A stretch of 64,000 nt of DNA from Craterostigma plantagineum (Eukaryota; Streptophyta; Magnoliopsida; Lamiales; Linderniaceae), in the NCBI GenBank assembly GCA_027422505.1, contig JAPQWV010000002.1:26452501-26516500 (forward strand), given 5' to 3'. Below the pieces are notes generated by a model. That model searched no databases. It was not told where the DNA came from and was given only the letters and a program-made list of their open reading frames with translations. Both the position numbers and the translations under genes were made by a program. Positions within the stretch are counted from its first letter, which is position 1, and each line of letters begins with the position of its first letter. This document shows positions 22,201-32,199 of the stretch, piece after piece.

Positions 22201-24412
22201 CTTGTTCTGAAGGAGAGAATTGGGGCAGGTATTTCCCCCACGGCTATTTTTATCATTATTTATTCCTAGGAATTGGCAACATAAACTATCCAATTTGACA
22301 TTGATGATTTGTCACTTCCTCTAATAGGTTCTTTTGGAACTGTTCATCGTGCTGAGTGGGATGGCAGTGTAAGATGTTAATGCTCATATTCTTGATAGAT
22401 TTACAAATGTTTTGCATTTTTTGCTTCCCTTCTTAAGTTTTGGCTAGTTCTTTCTTACAAAGTCAATATTTTTCAGGAAGTTGCTGTAAAGATTCTCATG
22501 GAACAAGACTTCCATGGAGAGCGGTTCAAGGAGTTTATACGTGAGGTTGGGGACTGTTGTCATTTATTAACCTCTTTTTGCCATGTAGTTTCTCTTTCAC
22601 CTTATAATCTATATCCCTGTCCGAGCAGGTGGCTCTCATGAAAAGACTGCGGCATCCAAATATTGTGCTTTTTATGGGTGCTGTGACAGAACCACCAAAC
22701 TTGTCGATTGTAACAGAATATTTGTCAAGGCATGTATTTTGTCTTCTGAAATATGTTTAGATGAACATAAGTTCTGTGTAGCTTAATTTTTACTCTCTGC
22801 AACATGTTTATTTCAGGGGTAGTTTGTACAGACTTTTGCACAAGCCTGGTTCAAGGGAGGCCTTGGATGAGAGACGCAGATTGAGCATGGCTTATGATGT
22901 TGTATGTATCCCAATCTTCATGTCGATGGGCATTTTTCTGCAACTAAGTCCTCGTTCTGTTCGCATTGTGTCCTTTTTGTTGTCCCTCAAATCCCAATTC
23001 GTCGGCAGAGACATTAGTTTAGAGTCAATGCCTTCCATCAACCCAACATTTTATATTTGAAGTTATGTTTTCTGTTCAGGCGAAGGGGATGAACTATCTT
23101 CATAAGCGGAACCCCCCTATTGTTCATCGAGATCTGAAATCTCCTAATCTATTGGTTGATAAGAAGTATACCGTGAAGGTAGGTGAAACTTTTCTCTTCA
23201 TTATGAATGATTGAGGTTAACCTATGACCCTTAGGTGGCAGATCCTTGTCTCGGCTCTAGCTATAAGATATTCATTGTTTTGCTCGATAGTGTGCAAATT
23301 TTTCTATTCTCAACCATCATGTATTTAATATCTGTTTTCCTTTTTTAGCAAACTATGATACTGCATGCAGTATTTTGGGTAATTTTTCCTCTTTTATCAT
23401 TATAGAGCCTATCAAGATACTGGCACAAATAAGATGAGGAGTTCTCATTTACGTTGAACTTGCAAAATTATTGAATTCCTTTCGTATAGCCTTGCCATTC
23501 TTGATTTACTGACTGCATCTTTATCAGGTCTGTGATTTTGGCCTTTCCCGTTTGAAAGCAAACACATTTCTTTCATCCAAATCTGCTGCTGGAACTGTAA
23601 GTGTAATTTCCATTTGCATTTCTCTCACATGCAAATATTTTGGGATATTCAATAGTTGATAGATGCCTTTCATTGATGTTACATAGCCCGAGTGGATGGC
23701 CCCTGAAGTGCTCCGTGATGAATTATCAAATGAAAAGTCAGATGTGTACAGTTTTGGTGTAATTTTATGGGAGTTGGCTACATTACAGCAACCTTGGGGT
23801 AACTTGAATCCAGCTCAGGTTGGTCAATTAATTTGAGGGTTGCACATCACTTGCTAACCTCTGTCTGTTTCAAGAATGTTGAGGAATTCTAAGACGAGTT
23901 CAAAACTGTCTCTCTCTATCCTTAATAATGAAACTGATGTGAATTTGTTTTCTTTAACACTACAATCTACTAGGTTGTGGCAGCTGTTGGCTTTAAGGGG
24001 AAGAGGCTAGAAATTCCAAGTGATGTAAATCCTCAAATAGCCACCATAATCGAAGCTTGCTGGGTCAGGTGAGTGTTAGCAATAACTGACACGTCATATT
24101 TTTTTTAACTCCATGCAATGCAACTCTGAGATGGTGTGCCTAGATGAACATGGCATCTTTAGTGCACCGCACCTTTAACTACCAGCTATTCAAATGGCGT
24201 GGACGTTAATGATTACTCATCGATCTATTTGTATATTTTATGTCGAATAGAATGGTTCTCAAGTGGAATTTTAACATGCTGTGATCAACAAATGCAGAGA
24301 GCCATGGAAACGACCTTCATTCGCCAATATAATGGAGTCATTGAGATCTTTGATTAATAAGCCTCCGCCATCACTACTTCCTCCTCCAGGTCAAGCTTTA
24401 ACACGTAATTAG
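19268..24412 (+). CDS. CTR1-like Raf-type Ser/Thr kinase
   Basis: Fifteen exons: 19268-19768, 20214-20515, 20593-20737, 21121-21224, 21319-21527, 21815-22228, 22328-22368, 22477-22545, 22629-22729, 22817-22901, 23080-23178, 23528-23596, 23687-23818, 23974-24068 and 24298-24412, giving 826 residues, close to Arabidopsis CTR1 (821). CTR1 binds ethylene receptors at the ER and phosphorylates EIN2, holding ethylene responses off. The N-terminal half is Ser/Gly-rich, then the EDR1/CTR1 regulatory domain ([47 protein letters not shown]). The C-terminal kinase has [15 protein letters not shown], Lys577 in [14 protein letters not shown] (Asp675), DFG (Asp693) and [11 protein letters not shown]. All catalytic residues are present. 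Intron 9 (22730-22816) starts with GC. The upstream leader is long and no start conflict was seen. Confidence 0.96.
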
Positions 24413-25284
24413 CTTTTTCGAAGCGCAGAAACTGCGTTACATTGTGTAAGTTCCGTCTATTTTCACCTATATCCCAATATATAGTCTTGAAGTTACATGC
24501 TAACTTGCTATGTGTTGTATATTCTCTTTGCAGGTGCCATTGTAGATAAATTAGTTCTTTTTTTTAAATTATTTTGTTATTTCTTGGGCAATTCAAGATT
24601 CTCCTACTCTAGAGGAACTGCCAAAGCTAATCTGCGATCTTTTTCTTAGCGAGAAATTCCTGAAATAAATTGCTTGGCCACGGAAATAAAAAATTAAGAA
24701 AGTGGATGGTTACTATGTGTATGTATTCCGTTGCTTCATAAAGATATATTCTATAAATTAATCGCGTAACCATTTTAATTTTTAGTTGCTTAGCGTGAAG
24801 AAAATCGCCTTGATTGTAATAATTGCTTAAGCTAAGAACGCCTCAACGTGAAGGTATATTATGGGCCGGGCTCAATATTGAACTGTTGGGCTTAGTTCCC
24901 AGGCCCATCAACAATTATAGCCCGCACAATATGCTTGCCTGTTATTGTTCTTGTAGAAACAAAAATTAATTTTGAACTCATTTAACATTTATTTTCAACT
25001 GTGAATCGTCGAACGGCAACTATTCGTTCATAATCAAAATTTCCTAAAATAGAAACTACACCATGTTTAATATTCAACAAGAGACAAACAATTCAGTTAG
25101 TTGCAATAAGTTTCGATTCCAAAAGATGGAAAATTTCATTAACTGGTGAAAACGAAAAAGGGGACGAGTTACAAAATTTAGAGAAACATCATCATACATG
25201 GGATAGTAGGTAGAATAGCTACTAATAAAGGAAAAATAAAAATAATATTACACGCGAAGATTATAACAATACATTCGCTATGAT
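24413..25284. other. Spacer between convergent genes
   Basis: 3' ends of CTR1 (plus) and the PRE-type gene (minus). A cluster of GGGCC/GGGCT words lies at 24862-24925, far from any start codon found here. No gene seen. Confidence 0.5.
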
Positions 25285-25964
25285 CTATAACTGCGTAAGT
25301 AAGCTTCTGATAAGAGCTGCTTCATTAGAATCAGAGTTGGCCAAGAGCTCAGAAAGCCTCTCGCTCAAGCCGTCAACCTCTCTATGTAAGCTCTTTATGT
25401 AGTTGCAAGTCTCTTGTAACACTCTTGTCGCAGACCTCTGCAATATATATAATTTATTCTATATAATGTCATGGCGCAGATATCGATTAATTACTATAGT
25501 ACTAAAAAAAGATGTTGAATTTTATGTTAGGTGTCAACAAGCATTTCCAAGGTTTATCCTCGGAGCCAACCCATAGATAGCAACAGCATATCACACGACT
25601 CCATGGCATTGTGGTCTGTGTTTGTGTTCTTGATCACGCATGATGGGCTCAAATATTTATATATAGGCAGTTATATATCATGAAGATTAAAAAAAAAAAT
25701 TCTAATCCTCACGAAGAAATTGCAAATGAGTCACTGTTCACAAGCGTAATACATGTTACTCAATTACATTATTGAAATATGCATGAATAAGATTATTAAT
25801 GGCAAGTTCATTAAATTTATTATTACCTTGTCCGATGAGCGCCTATTACGCATCTCCGGGAGAAGCTGCTGAAGGTTCGAAACAAGTTCGTTAAGCTGTT
25901 CGTCGGTTATTCTCGACGATGATCCCGACGAGTTCTTCGACCGCGACGACCTTCTGCCAGACAT
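25285..25964 (-). CDS. PRE-type atypical bHLH protein
   Basis: Two exons, 25964-25827 and 25437-25285; 96 residues. PRE (paclobutrazol resistance) proteins are small helix-loop-helix factors without a DNA-binding basic region. They sequester other bHLH proteins and promote cell elongation downstream of gibberellin, brassinosteroid and auxin. Visible here are the N-terminal [10 protein letters not shown], helix 1 with [20 protein letters not shown], and helix 2 with [20 protein letters not shown], followed by a leucine-spaced C-terminal helix. Length and exon pattern are typical of the family. A long TC/TG microsatellite lies ~290 bases upstream of the start, probably in the promoter or leader. 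Confidence 0.94.
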
Positions 25965-26254
25965 TATTATGTGTGTTGTTTATTTAATCTTTTTCTTTTT
26001 TTTGGGTAGGCGTTTATCAAGAATATATGGTTTAGAAGACAAAAATAAGTATGCAGAAAGTGATAGATGATATTCCAAGTTATCAACGTTGTAATGAGAT
26101 ATTAATGACCACTTCTACTCATGTGTAGTGTATGCAAGCTTGCCTTTATATAAGGCTTCCCAAGGAGTGAGACTGTGAGAGTTAGTGCTAGCTAAGCTAG
26201 TGAGTGAATATTACCTTTGTATAGTCAATTAAGAAGGGTAGGTGTGCAGCGTAG

Positions 26255-26255
26255 C

Positions 26256-26343
<88 letters not shown>
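26255..26343. repeat. Compound microsatellite (TC)n(TG)n
   Basis: About 50 bases of TC dinucleotides with one interruption run straight into about 38 bases of TG dinucleotides. It lies upstream of the PRE-type gene. Confidence 0.98.
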
Positions 26344-26345
<2 letters not shown>

Positions 26346-27847
26346 ACAATATAGTGATATTAAATTGATTTATATGAGTTGGGTGTTATTGAATTATATT
26401 ATATAAACATGAATAATGTGAAGGGGAGGTAATGTGGTTCATACAATTTTTTCCCTTTTTCTGATATATCATTCGGTCAAAAGTAGAACCGAATATTTCT
26501 TCCTTATTTATTTTTTTTATATATATGTGTTATGGTGAGATCGCGAAATTTATGAGTGTGACTTGGATTTTTCATTAACACGTGCATGAATAGGCCTCCA
26601 ATGGTTGGGAAGCTTTTCAGATTTCAATAATTGCGCAATGATTTGAACGATTTTATGGTCCTATTTGGTCAATATTTCGAAAGTGAATTCTTATAGTTCC
26701 ATATTACACACACACTTAGTTAATGTCTAAAATTCGATTATTATGACGCAATCTTTACCGCTACTTTTCCGGGTCGACCCGAGACTTGTTCACACGCTAT
26801 CGTTGAAGACTAACATATTTTCCAGCCAAAAAATAGATAAAACCGATGATCATAATTCATAGCTCATCAAATGTATTAGATACGATACGAATATTCTAAC
26901 TATTATATAGCACGTCAAGAATTTAAATAAGAAAAACGTATAGTGGTACGAATTTATATCAAATAAATAGAGATTCTGCAGCGCACAATACGGGGGCACA
27001 TGGTTTTGGATCCAATGGACAGCCAAGACACTCACTTCGCATCATTTATGACCCTTAATATCCTTTTTGTCTCTTGTCAAATATTATATTTTTAAATTAC
27101 AATTTTGATAATTACAAAAGAAGGATGCTAATCCTTTTTTTAATCTCGTTGGACAATCTGGTTGTTTGTGACAGACAGTGATTAATACAATACAATTTGA
27201 TTCTGCAGAAGTCAGATAATTTATATCATTATGATCATTATATAATGATTCTCTTGCATAAAGGTCGGTGGAATTAACGAAAGATGAATAATCCTCGGAA
27301 TGCGAGCGTAATAAAATAAAGATAAGAAAGGATTTAACTGCCATTGTAAACCGTCATTACCGACCACATGCATCGCCAAGTATTGGTTAAACCATGCAAC
27401 TCATAATAAAATGATTTTGCAAATCATGATTTTCTACATTTTTATATACCAAAAAATTAAGATATCTCATACATAATAACTCAACAAACTATTAAATGAT
27501 AATACTTTCACAATCCATATAATTTAAACACGGTTTGCATTGGATTCCAATGCAACCGTGCCCTCTCATGTGAAAGCCTCGACTTTATTAATACGATTTA
27601 ATATTATATTGGTACAATTAATACAAGCCATGTCTCTCTCTGCCATTGAAGAACATAATAAACATTACTATATTATGGTTTACCAGTGGATATTTGCAAA
27701 TAAAGCTTATTATTATGAGTTGATAATAATTAATAAAGATTGGCACCATCGTCATCATGGTATATTTTTTATGGACGACATAAATACACGCAACTAGTTG
27801 AGATTAAAAAGGTATTTATTAGGTTAAGATTCAGGGCGGGCAAGTTG

Positions 27848-27851
<4 letters not shown>

Positions 27852-27882
<31 letters not shown>
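27852..27882. repeat. AT-dinucleotide microsatellite
   Basis: Uninterrupted alternating A and T over about 30 bases. Confidence 0.97.
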
Positions 27883-27885
<3 letters not shown>

Positions 27886-28510
27886 ACTGTTAACTTATTT
27901 CTGACATATACAATACAACTACAAAGAGCGGATTGGGTGGCTACAGATCTTCGCAGGACTCAATTGGGGGAACTGCCTCTTACGTGGAAACAATTCATTT
28001 CCCAATTTGATGAAATTAATTATGTAAGAATTTTAAATAAATACGTTTATTAGCTGTAAATGTAAGGGTGTTGATCGGCTTTTTTTGAGTTCGAGAATGT
28101 ATAGGCCAAAATGTTAAAGTAGCTCTATGGTTTTCTGTGAAGTGGCAACTTGTATTTCAGTGGCATATTAATTATTAATCATATTGTGTCTAAAACACCC
28201 AAATTAAATAGCACTCATGCATGTATCTCATTGCATGGGCACGCACGCTTCAAATCTCTCATGCACTATCATCTCAACTCAACTAGGATGCGTGTGGTGG
28301 CCCACTTATATTCACGGCCTTTCGTATGGCCCCAACGTTGGCCCACATTCTATTTTTTGGGCCCATTATTGGGTCAGATTGGATTTAGTCATCATTTTGA
28401 CTGAGGGCTCATAGATGAGAGTTTTTTTAGATGGAGAAGTATTTTTCCTCTTCTTTCGTAAAAAAAGTGACAAACTTTGTAGTACAGCACTTCGTGAAAG
28501 AAAACTCTTA

Positions 28511-28702
28511 GGGGTATTTGTTTCGGGTGATCAACATGGGTTTTTTGGGGTGATATAAAATATAAATATCACCCCATTTCATCACCTAGCTGATCCATCA
28601 TTCCGGTGTTGACTCATCACATAAACTAAACAAACACAGTAATAGGTGGTAACGAGATGATCACGGTGATGTTTGGAAGATCGCCCAAAACAAACACCCC
28701 CT
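28511..28702. repeat. Short MITE, ~190 bp
   Basis: Inverted ends: GGGGTATTTGTTTCGGGTGA at the left and, read from the other side, GGGGGTGTTTGTTTTGGGCGA at the right. TTA flanks the left end and TTA lies directly outside the right end (28703-28705), which fits a PIF/Harbinger-type duplication. The interior has imperfect inverted halves (TGATC...GATCA) and no reading frame. It sits just downstream of the gene at 28761-29147. Confidence 0.7.
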
Positions 28703-28760
28703 TTAAAAGAATGTCGAATTAAAAAAAGAAAATAAGAAGCGGCGCATACATATACACAAC

Positions 28761-29147
28761 TCAGTCCCTAACATCAATGGCGACGCAGCGAAAACCTACA
28801 ATAACCTTTCTCACAATATTATCAGCGAAAGAAGAAGCCATCGTCTTCGCCACCTTGTCGTCTTTAACAATGATCGTACTATGATGATGATGATGATGAT
28901 CTTCCTTTCTCTTTTTAACAGTAAAACGGTAGCTTCGAAGGAAATCCCCTCTTCTCATATACGCACGGACCGACCCACGATCGCCATGCATCATCATATT
29001 ATTATTATTATTACCATTATTATTGTTGGAGCTTAAAGACTTCAAATAATCTCTATCTGATTGAGGCCATTTGAAGAGGTTCGCATGCGTCATCTTAGGA
29101 TGACGAATTATACCTTCTTCCTTCGATGATGATGATGAGGTCGCCAT
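28761..29147 (-). CDS. Asn/His-rich plant protein of unknown function
   Basis: 128-residue single-exon frame; I start it at MATSSSSSKEEG rather than at the in-frame ATG 57 bases upstream because the upstream part looks like leader. I do not recognise the family. Features: a Ser run, KMTHANLFKWPQSDRDYLKSL, an Asn-rich stretch followed by Met repeats, MRRGDFLRSYRFTVKKRK, a run of six His, and a C-terminal ADNIVRKVIVGFRCVAIDV. Overall basic, with no signal peptide or membrane segment. The conserved-looking words (FLRSYRF and the C-terminal block) argue that it is a real gene; the homopolymers come from simple-sequence DNA (GAT/ATT runs). Confidence 0.6.
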   Translation of the reverse strand: MATSSSSSKEEGIIRHPKMTHANLFKWPQSDRDYLKSLSSNNNNGNNNNNMMMHGDRGSVRAYMRRGDFLRSYRFTVKKRKEDHHHHHHSTIIVKDDKVAKTMASSFADNIVRKVIVGFRCVAIDVRD

Positions 29148-29746
29148 TATATGATTATGTTTGCTAATTGTGTTTCGTGATTGTATGGTTTTGGAATACT
29201 CCAATTTGTTATTTATTTGTGAACTTATACATAACTAACCACCTCAAATATAGGGATATTAGTATGATTCATAATTCTTCGCACCGAGTCTCCTTTTCAA
29301 ATCATTTTTTAATACATCTTCAAATTTAACTAAAAATCCATTATGTCATAAATATAACTGGTTTGGTCATATTCATCTACATACTTTCAAATTATCTCTA
29401 TTTTATCCTACAATTAGCAACCATTTCCACAACTTGTCACAAGTCTTCACTTTTTTTTTTGAAATTAGATGACTGTATATAGAAGAAGATTAGATAAAAG
29501 CAAAAAGAAAAAAGAAAAATTGACACAATCCAATGCTCATTCATTTAATTATTCAAAAAAAAAAAAAGAAAGAACAAGCTATAATAACAATATATAGAGA
29601 CTCTTGCATAGAAGAAGAAAAGACAAACAAAAGCTCAATGATAATTCTTTCACGGTCTGTACAAAAGCAGGGGAGGAAGGAATATAAGAGCAAAACTCAA
29701 AGCATTATCACTTAGAAAAAGGGCCAAACGATCATCATTTTCTCCT
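29148..29746. other. Intergenic
   Basis: Promoter of the small unknown gene and 3' region of the MYB gene. A-rich and T-rich runs only. Confidence 0.5.
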
Positions 29747-30760
29747 TCAAGCAACACTAACCGAACTATCCATCGTCGGCTTAAGAAGATAGATCCCCGA
29801 AGATAACGAAATCTGCAAAGATGGCTGAGAATCGACGTGCATTGCCTCTCCTATGTCGGGAAAACGATGGGTAGCATTCCCATTCCCAGCCACTGTACTG
29901 TTGTTGTTTGCTGCAATAACAGGCCTAGGCATCATAAAAGACTGAGGAAGAAGAAGAGAATTCCGAGCAGGGCTGTCTTCAACAACATTGTTGTTTCCAT
30001 TAACCTGATAGAGATGTGTACTTACTGATCAACAGAAACAAACATATAAAGAAGGAAGGCATAGGGTGAAAGCATAGAGAAGAGTATTACAGAGTCTGTG
30101 GTGGTGATATCGAAGAGGCTAGAGCGACGTCTTCTACGGTTAACATTGACTTGTCTGAGGAAGTACTTTTGAGCGTGGCTAGCCACTTGAGTAGCCGTAC
30201 GACTCTTAACATAGTTTTTAGAGATACTTTTCCAATCTCCTCTCCCAGCCTTGTGCAATCCCATGAGGAACATCTTGTGTTCTTCTTCAGTCCATGGAGT
30301 TCCTTAACAAAAAACAACTCAATTCCAACCTCAAATAGATCCAAGACAAGGCTATCAAAGCTTATGCAATCTTGCAAGAAACCAGGCACTGAAAAAGTAA
30401 GAAGCTTTCACATTTGGGAAGACGAAAGAAAAAAGGCCGAGCCTTTGCGTCTCCAATTTCTTGTAATCACATCAACAAACACAGCCCACACACAGCTAGC
30501 AAGAAAAAGCAGCAAACTTTTGAATTAGCAAAAAGACGTGGGTTACCTCGCTTACGAACGCGTCTGCTGCGCCTAGGGACGGAGTCGTCGGCGGAGGCGT
30601 AACCAACGGCGGGGCCACCAGTCTCCGGCGCCGACGGGGGGAGTTCGTTCTCGGCGTTGACAGGCTGGTAATCAGATAAATTGTTCATGCTAGCGCTTTT
30701 CCTCATTGGATCGACCTTGACCCTAACGCCAAACAGCATAAACTCAGAGGATGGATCCAT
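29747..30760 (-). CDS. MYB-related transcription factor with SHAQKYF motif (MYB1R/MYBS type)
   Basis: Three exons, 30760-30547, 30302-30091 and 30004-29747; 227 residues. A single MYB repeat spans ~73-122: [20 protein letters not shown], then [20 protein letters not shown], and SHAQKYF at 113-119, the hallmark of the 1R-MYB group that binds I-box/TATCCA-type sites. The N-terminus has [11 protein letters not shown] and [14 protein letters not shown], conserved in MYB1R1/KUA1-like proteins. Unlike many of these it lacks an N-terminal CCHC knuckle, since the protein starts just before the FMLFG block. The C-terminus has [14 protein letters not shown], including an LxISL-type word that may serve as a repression (EAR-like) motif. 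A role in sugar, stress or growth control is inferred from relatives only. Confidence 0.9.
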
Positions 30761-31596
30761 CAATCTTTCCCTCTCTCTCTTCTTGTTTTCTTTGAATTCT
30801 TGCTTATCTCTAGCTTTCGGACAGAACGAGGTAATGCTGGCAAGAAAGGTGGAGGGGGCTTTTATATATCTGTGACGATGATAAGTGAAGTGACCTTTCA
30901 ACGCGTGGCGGCCGTCCGCGGTGGTGCTTTTTAATCTTTAATTAATTATATTCACCAAATTATATTTTCGAGGCACCTTACAAGCTACAGAATTTATTAC
31001 ATGTTAAACAAACCCCCAAAGAAAGTCAATGAGAGGGAATATTCCTTAGTTCTTGTTTCAATGCAAAGGAGAGAAATATATGTTTAGTGGGACGCAACTG
31101 GCGAAAGAGATAAGCCAAAGATAAGGCATATTATCCTCCCATTGTTGTTGTTATAGATATTACGCATCCTCCCACTTGGAAAAAAGAAAGTATATGGTTT
31201 TCTTGTAGAAATGAACAAGAAAGGGTAAAAGCTGCGTTCCCACTTGATTATTTTTCGTGTCCAGAAGTTTATTATAATGCTAAAGCTCAGCTCAGCGTTT
31301 GACGAGGTATGAGCTACTATTTGGGCCGACGAGTTATGAGCCACTATCTGGGCCAAAATGATGTTGGGCTTTACATAAGGCCCGCTAAGAATCCTAGAAA
31401 GCCCAAGCCCGGTTAAGTCAGGTGGTACTGGACACTGGTACTAAATGAATACTCTAGCACATCCTTCTTCCAAAACGCCAGTCAAGTTTTTTATTAGAAT
31501 TTAATGCTCTCTGCTGAAGCAATATACAGGATATCCACTGCATGACTTCTAAATCAAAATAGAACATGAAGAAAAATAAAGTAAAAAACCATATCT
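30761..31596. other. Intergenic
   Basis: MYB promoter, then spacer. Around 31308-31355 a ~27-base unit containing GGTATGAG/GTTATGAGCYACTAT followed by TGGGCC occurs twice in tandem, and further GGGCY words run to 31415. No gene supported. Confidence 0.45.
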
Positions 31597-31854
31597 TTAA
31601 GTTCCAAAAGACTCGGAGATGCTGTGTTACGATGGCTGCCATGGTCTGAAGCCTTTGGAAGCTGTTGCTGACTTAGCTTTGGCGTTGCTTGTTGATCTTC
31701 GAGAATCTGAAAAAATCGAATGCCTTTCCTTCTTCGCCTTCACTGCTTTTATTACCTCTGCAAACCTCAACACTCGGAAAATAAATAGAATAACTAAATC
31801 CATCTTCAAGTAATTAAAGAGAAAAAAAACAAACCTTGGGAAGTCACAAGCCTG
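31597..31854 (-). pseudogene. DUF4228 (PADRE-type) pseudogene, 3' part
   Basis: 3' part of a gene broken by the copia element. It continues from the fragment at 38099-38370: after LVTSQ an intron (about 31758-31833) leads to EVIKAVKAKKERHSIFSDSR and ends KGFRPWQPS followed by a stop. In relatives the C-terminus runs on as a serine/leucine-rich WQPSL-SISE tail; here the TAA is followed in frame by HSISESFG and then a second stop at 31597-31599, so the stop looks like a new truncation. PADRE/DUF4228 proteins are small, stress-responsive and biochemically uncharacterised. Confidence 0.75.
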
Positions 31855-32103
31855 TGTGAACGGTAGCGAAAAACAGAGAAAGAACATTGTTGATGAAGAA
31901 ATAGCCCAAAAGTTTTATATCACTTATTCCACGATGAATACATTGTACATATAGACTAATACCCGTAATCAACTCCCTAATTAGTTCTCAAGAAATCACT
32001 CCACTTATTCACTTATCTCTTATTTAATACCTATTATCTATCCCCATAAATCAGTACTCTATCTTTGGAATGGATCAATCATAATAATAAAAATACCTCA
32101 ACA
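31855..32103 (-). repeat. 3' LTR of the copia element
   Basis: 249 bases, intact; near-identical to the uninterrupted part of the 5' LTR. It lacks the short internal duplication present near the start of the other LTR. Confidence 0.94.
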
Positions 32104-32199
32104 CCTTCCTTCAAGTTGGTGCATAGATATCGCACATGCCCAACTTGTCTAAGAACTTCAAGAATATCCGACTAGATACTCCTTTAGTAAGGATGTCAG

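Larger units (their letters stand above)
25965..28510. other. Intergenic with microsatellites
   Basis: A long AT-rich stretch with no gene I can support. It contains the PRE promoter, the compound TC/TG microsatellite at 26255-26343 and an AT-dinucleotide run at 27852-27882. Near 28300-28375 several GGCCCA/GGGCC words cluster without a nearby start codon. Confidence 0.45.

Noticed and set aside
26255..26343. Repeated dinucleotides considered as part of a regulatory array.
   Set aside because: Simple microsatellite; any effect on the PRE gene is untested.
27540..27797. 85-codon plus-strand frame.
   Set aside because: AT-rich composition and no recognisable motif; not enough to call a gene.
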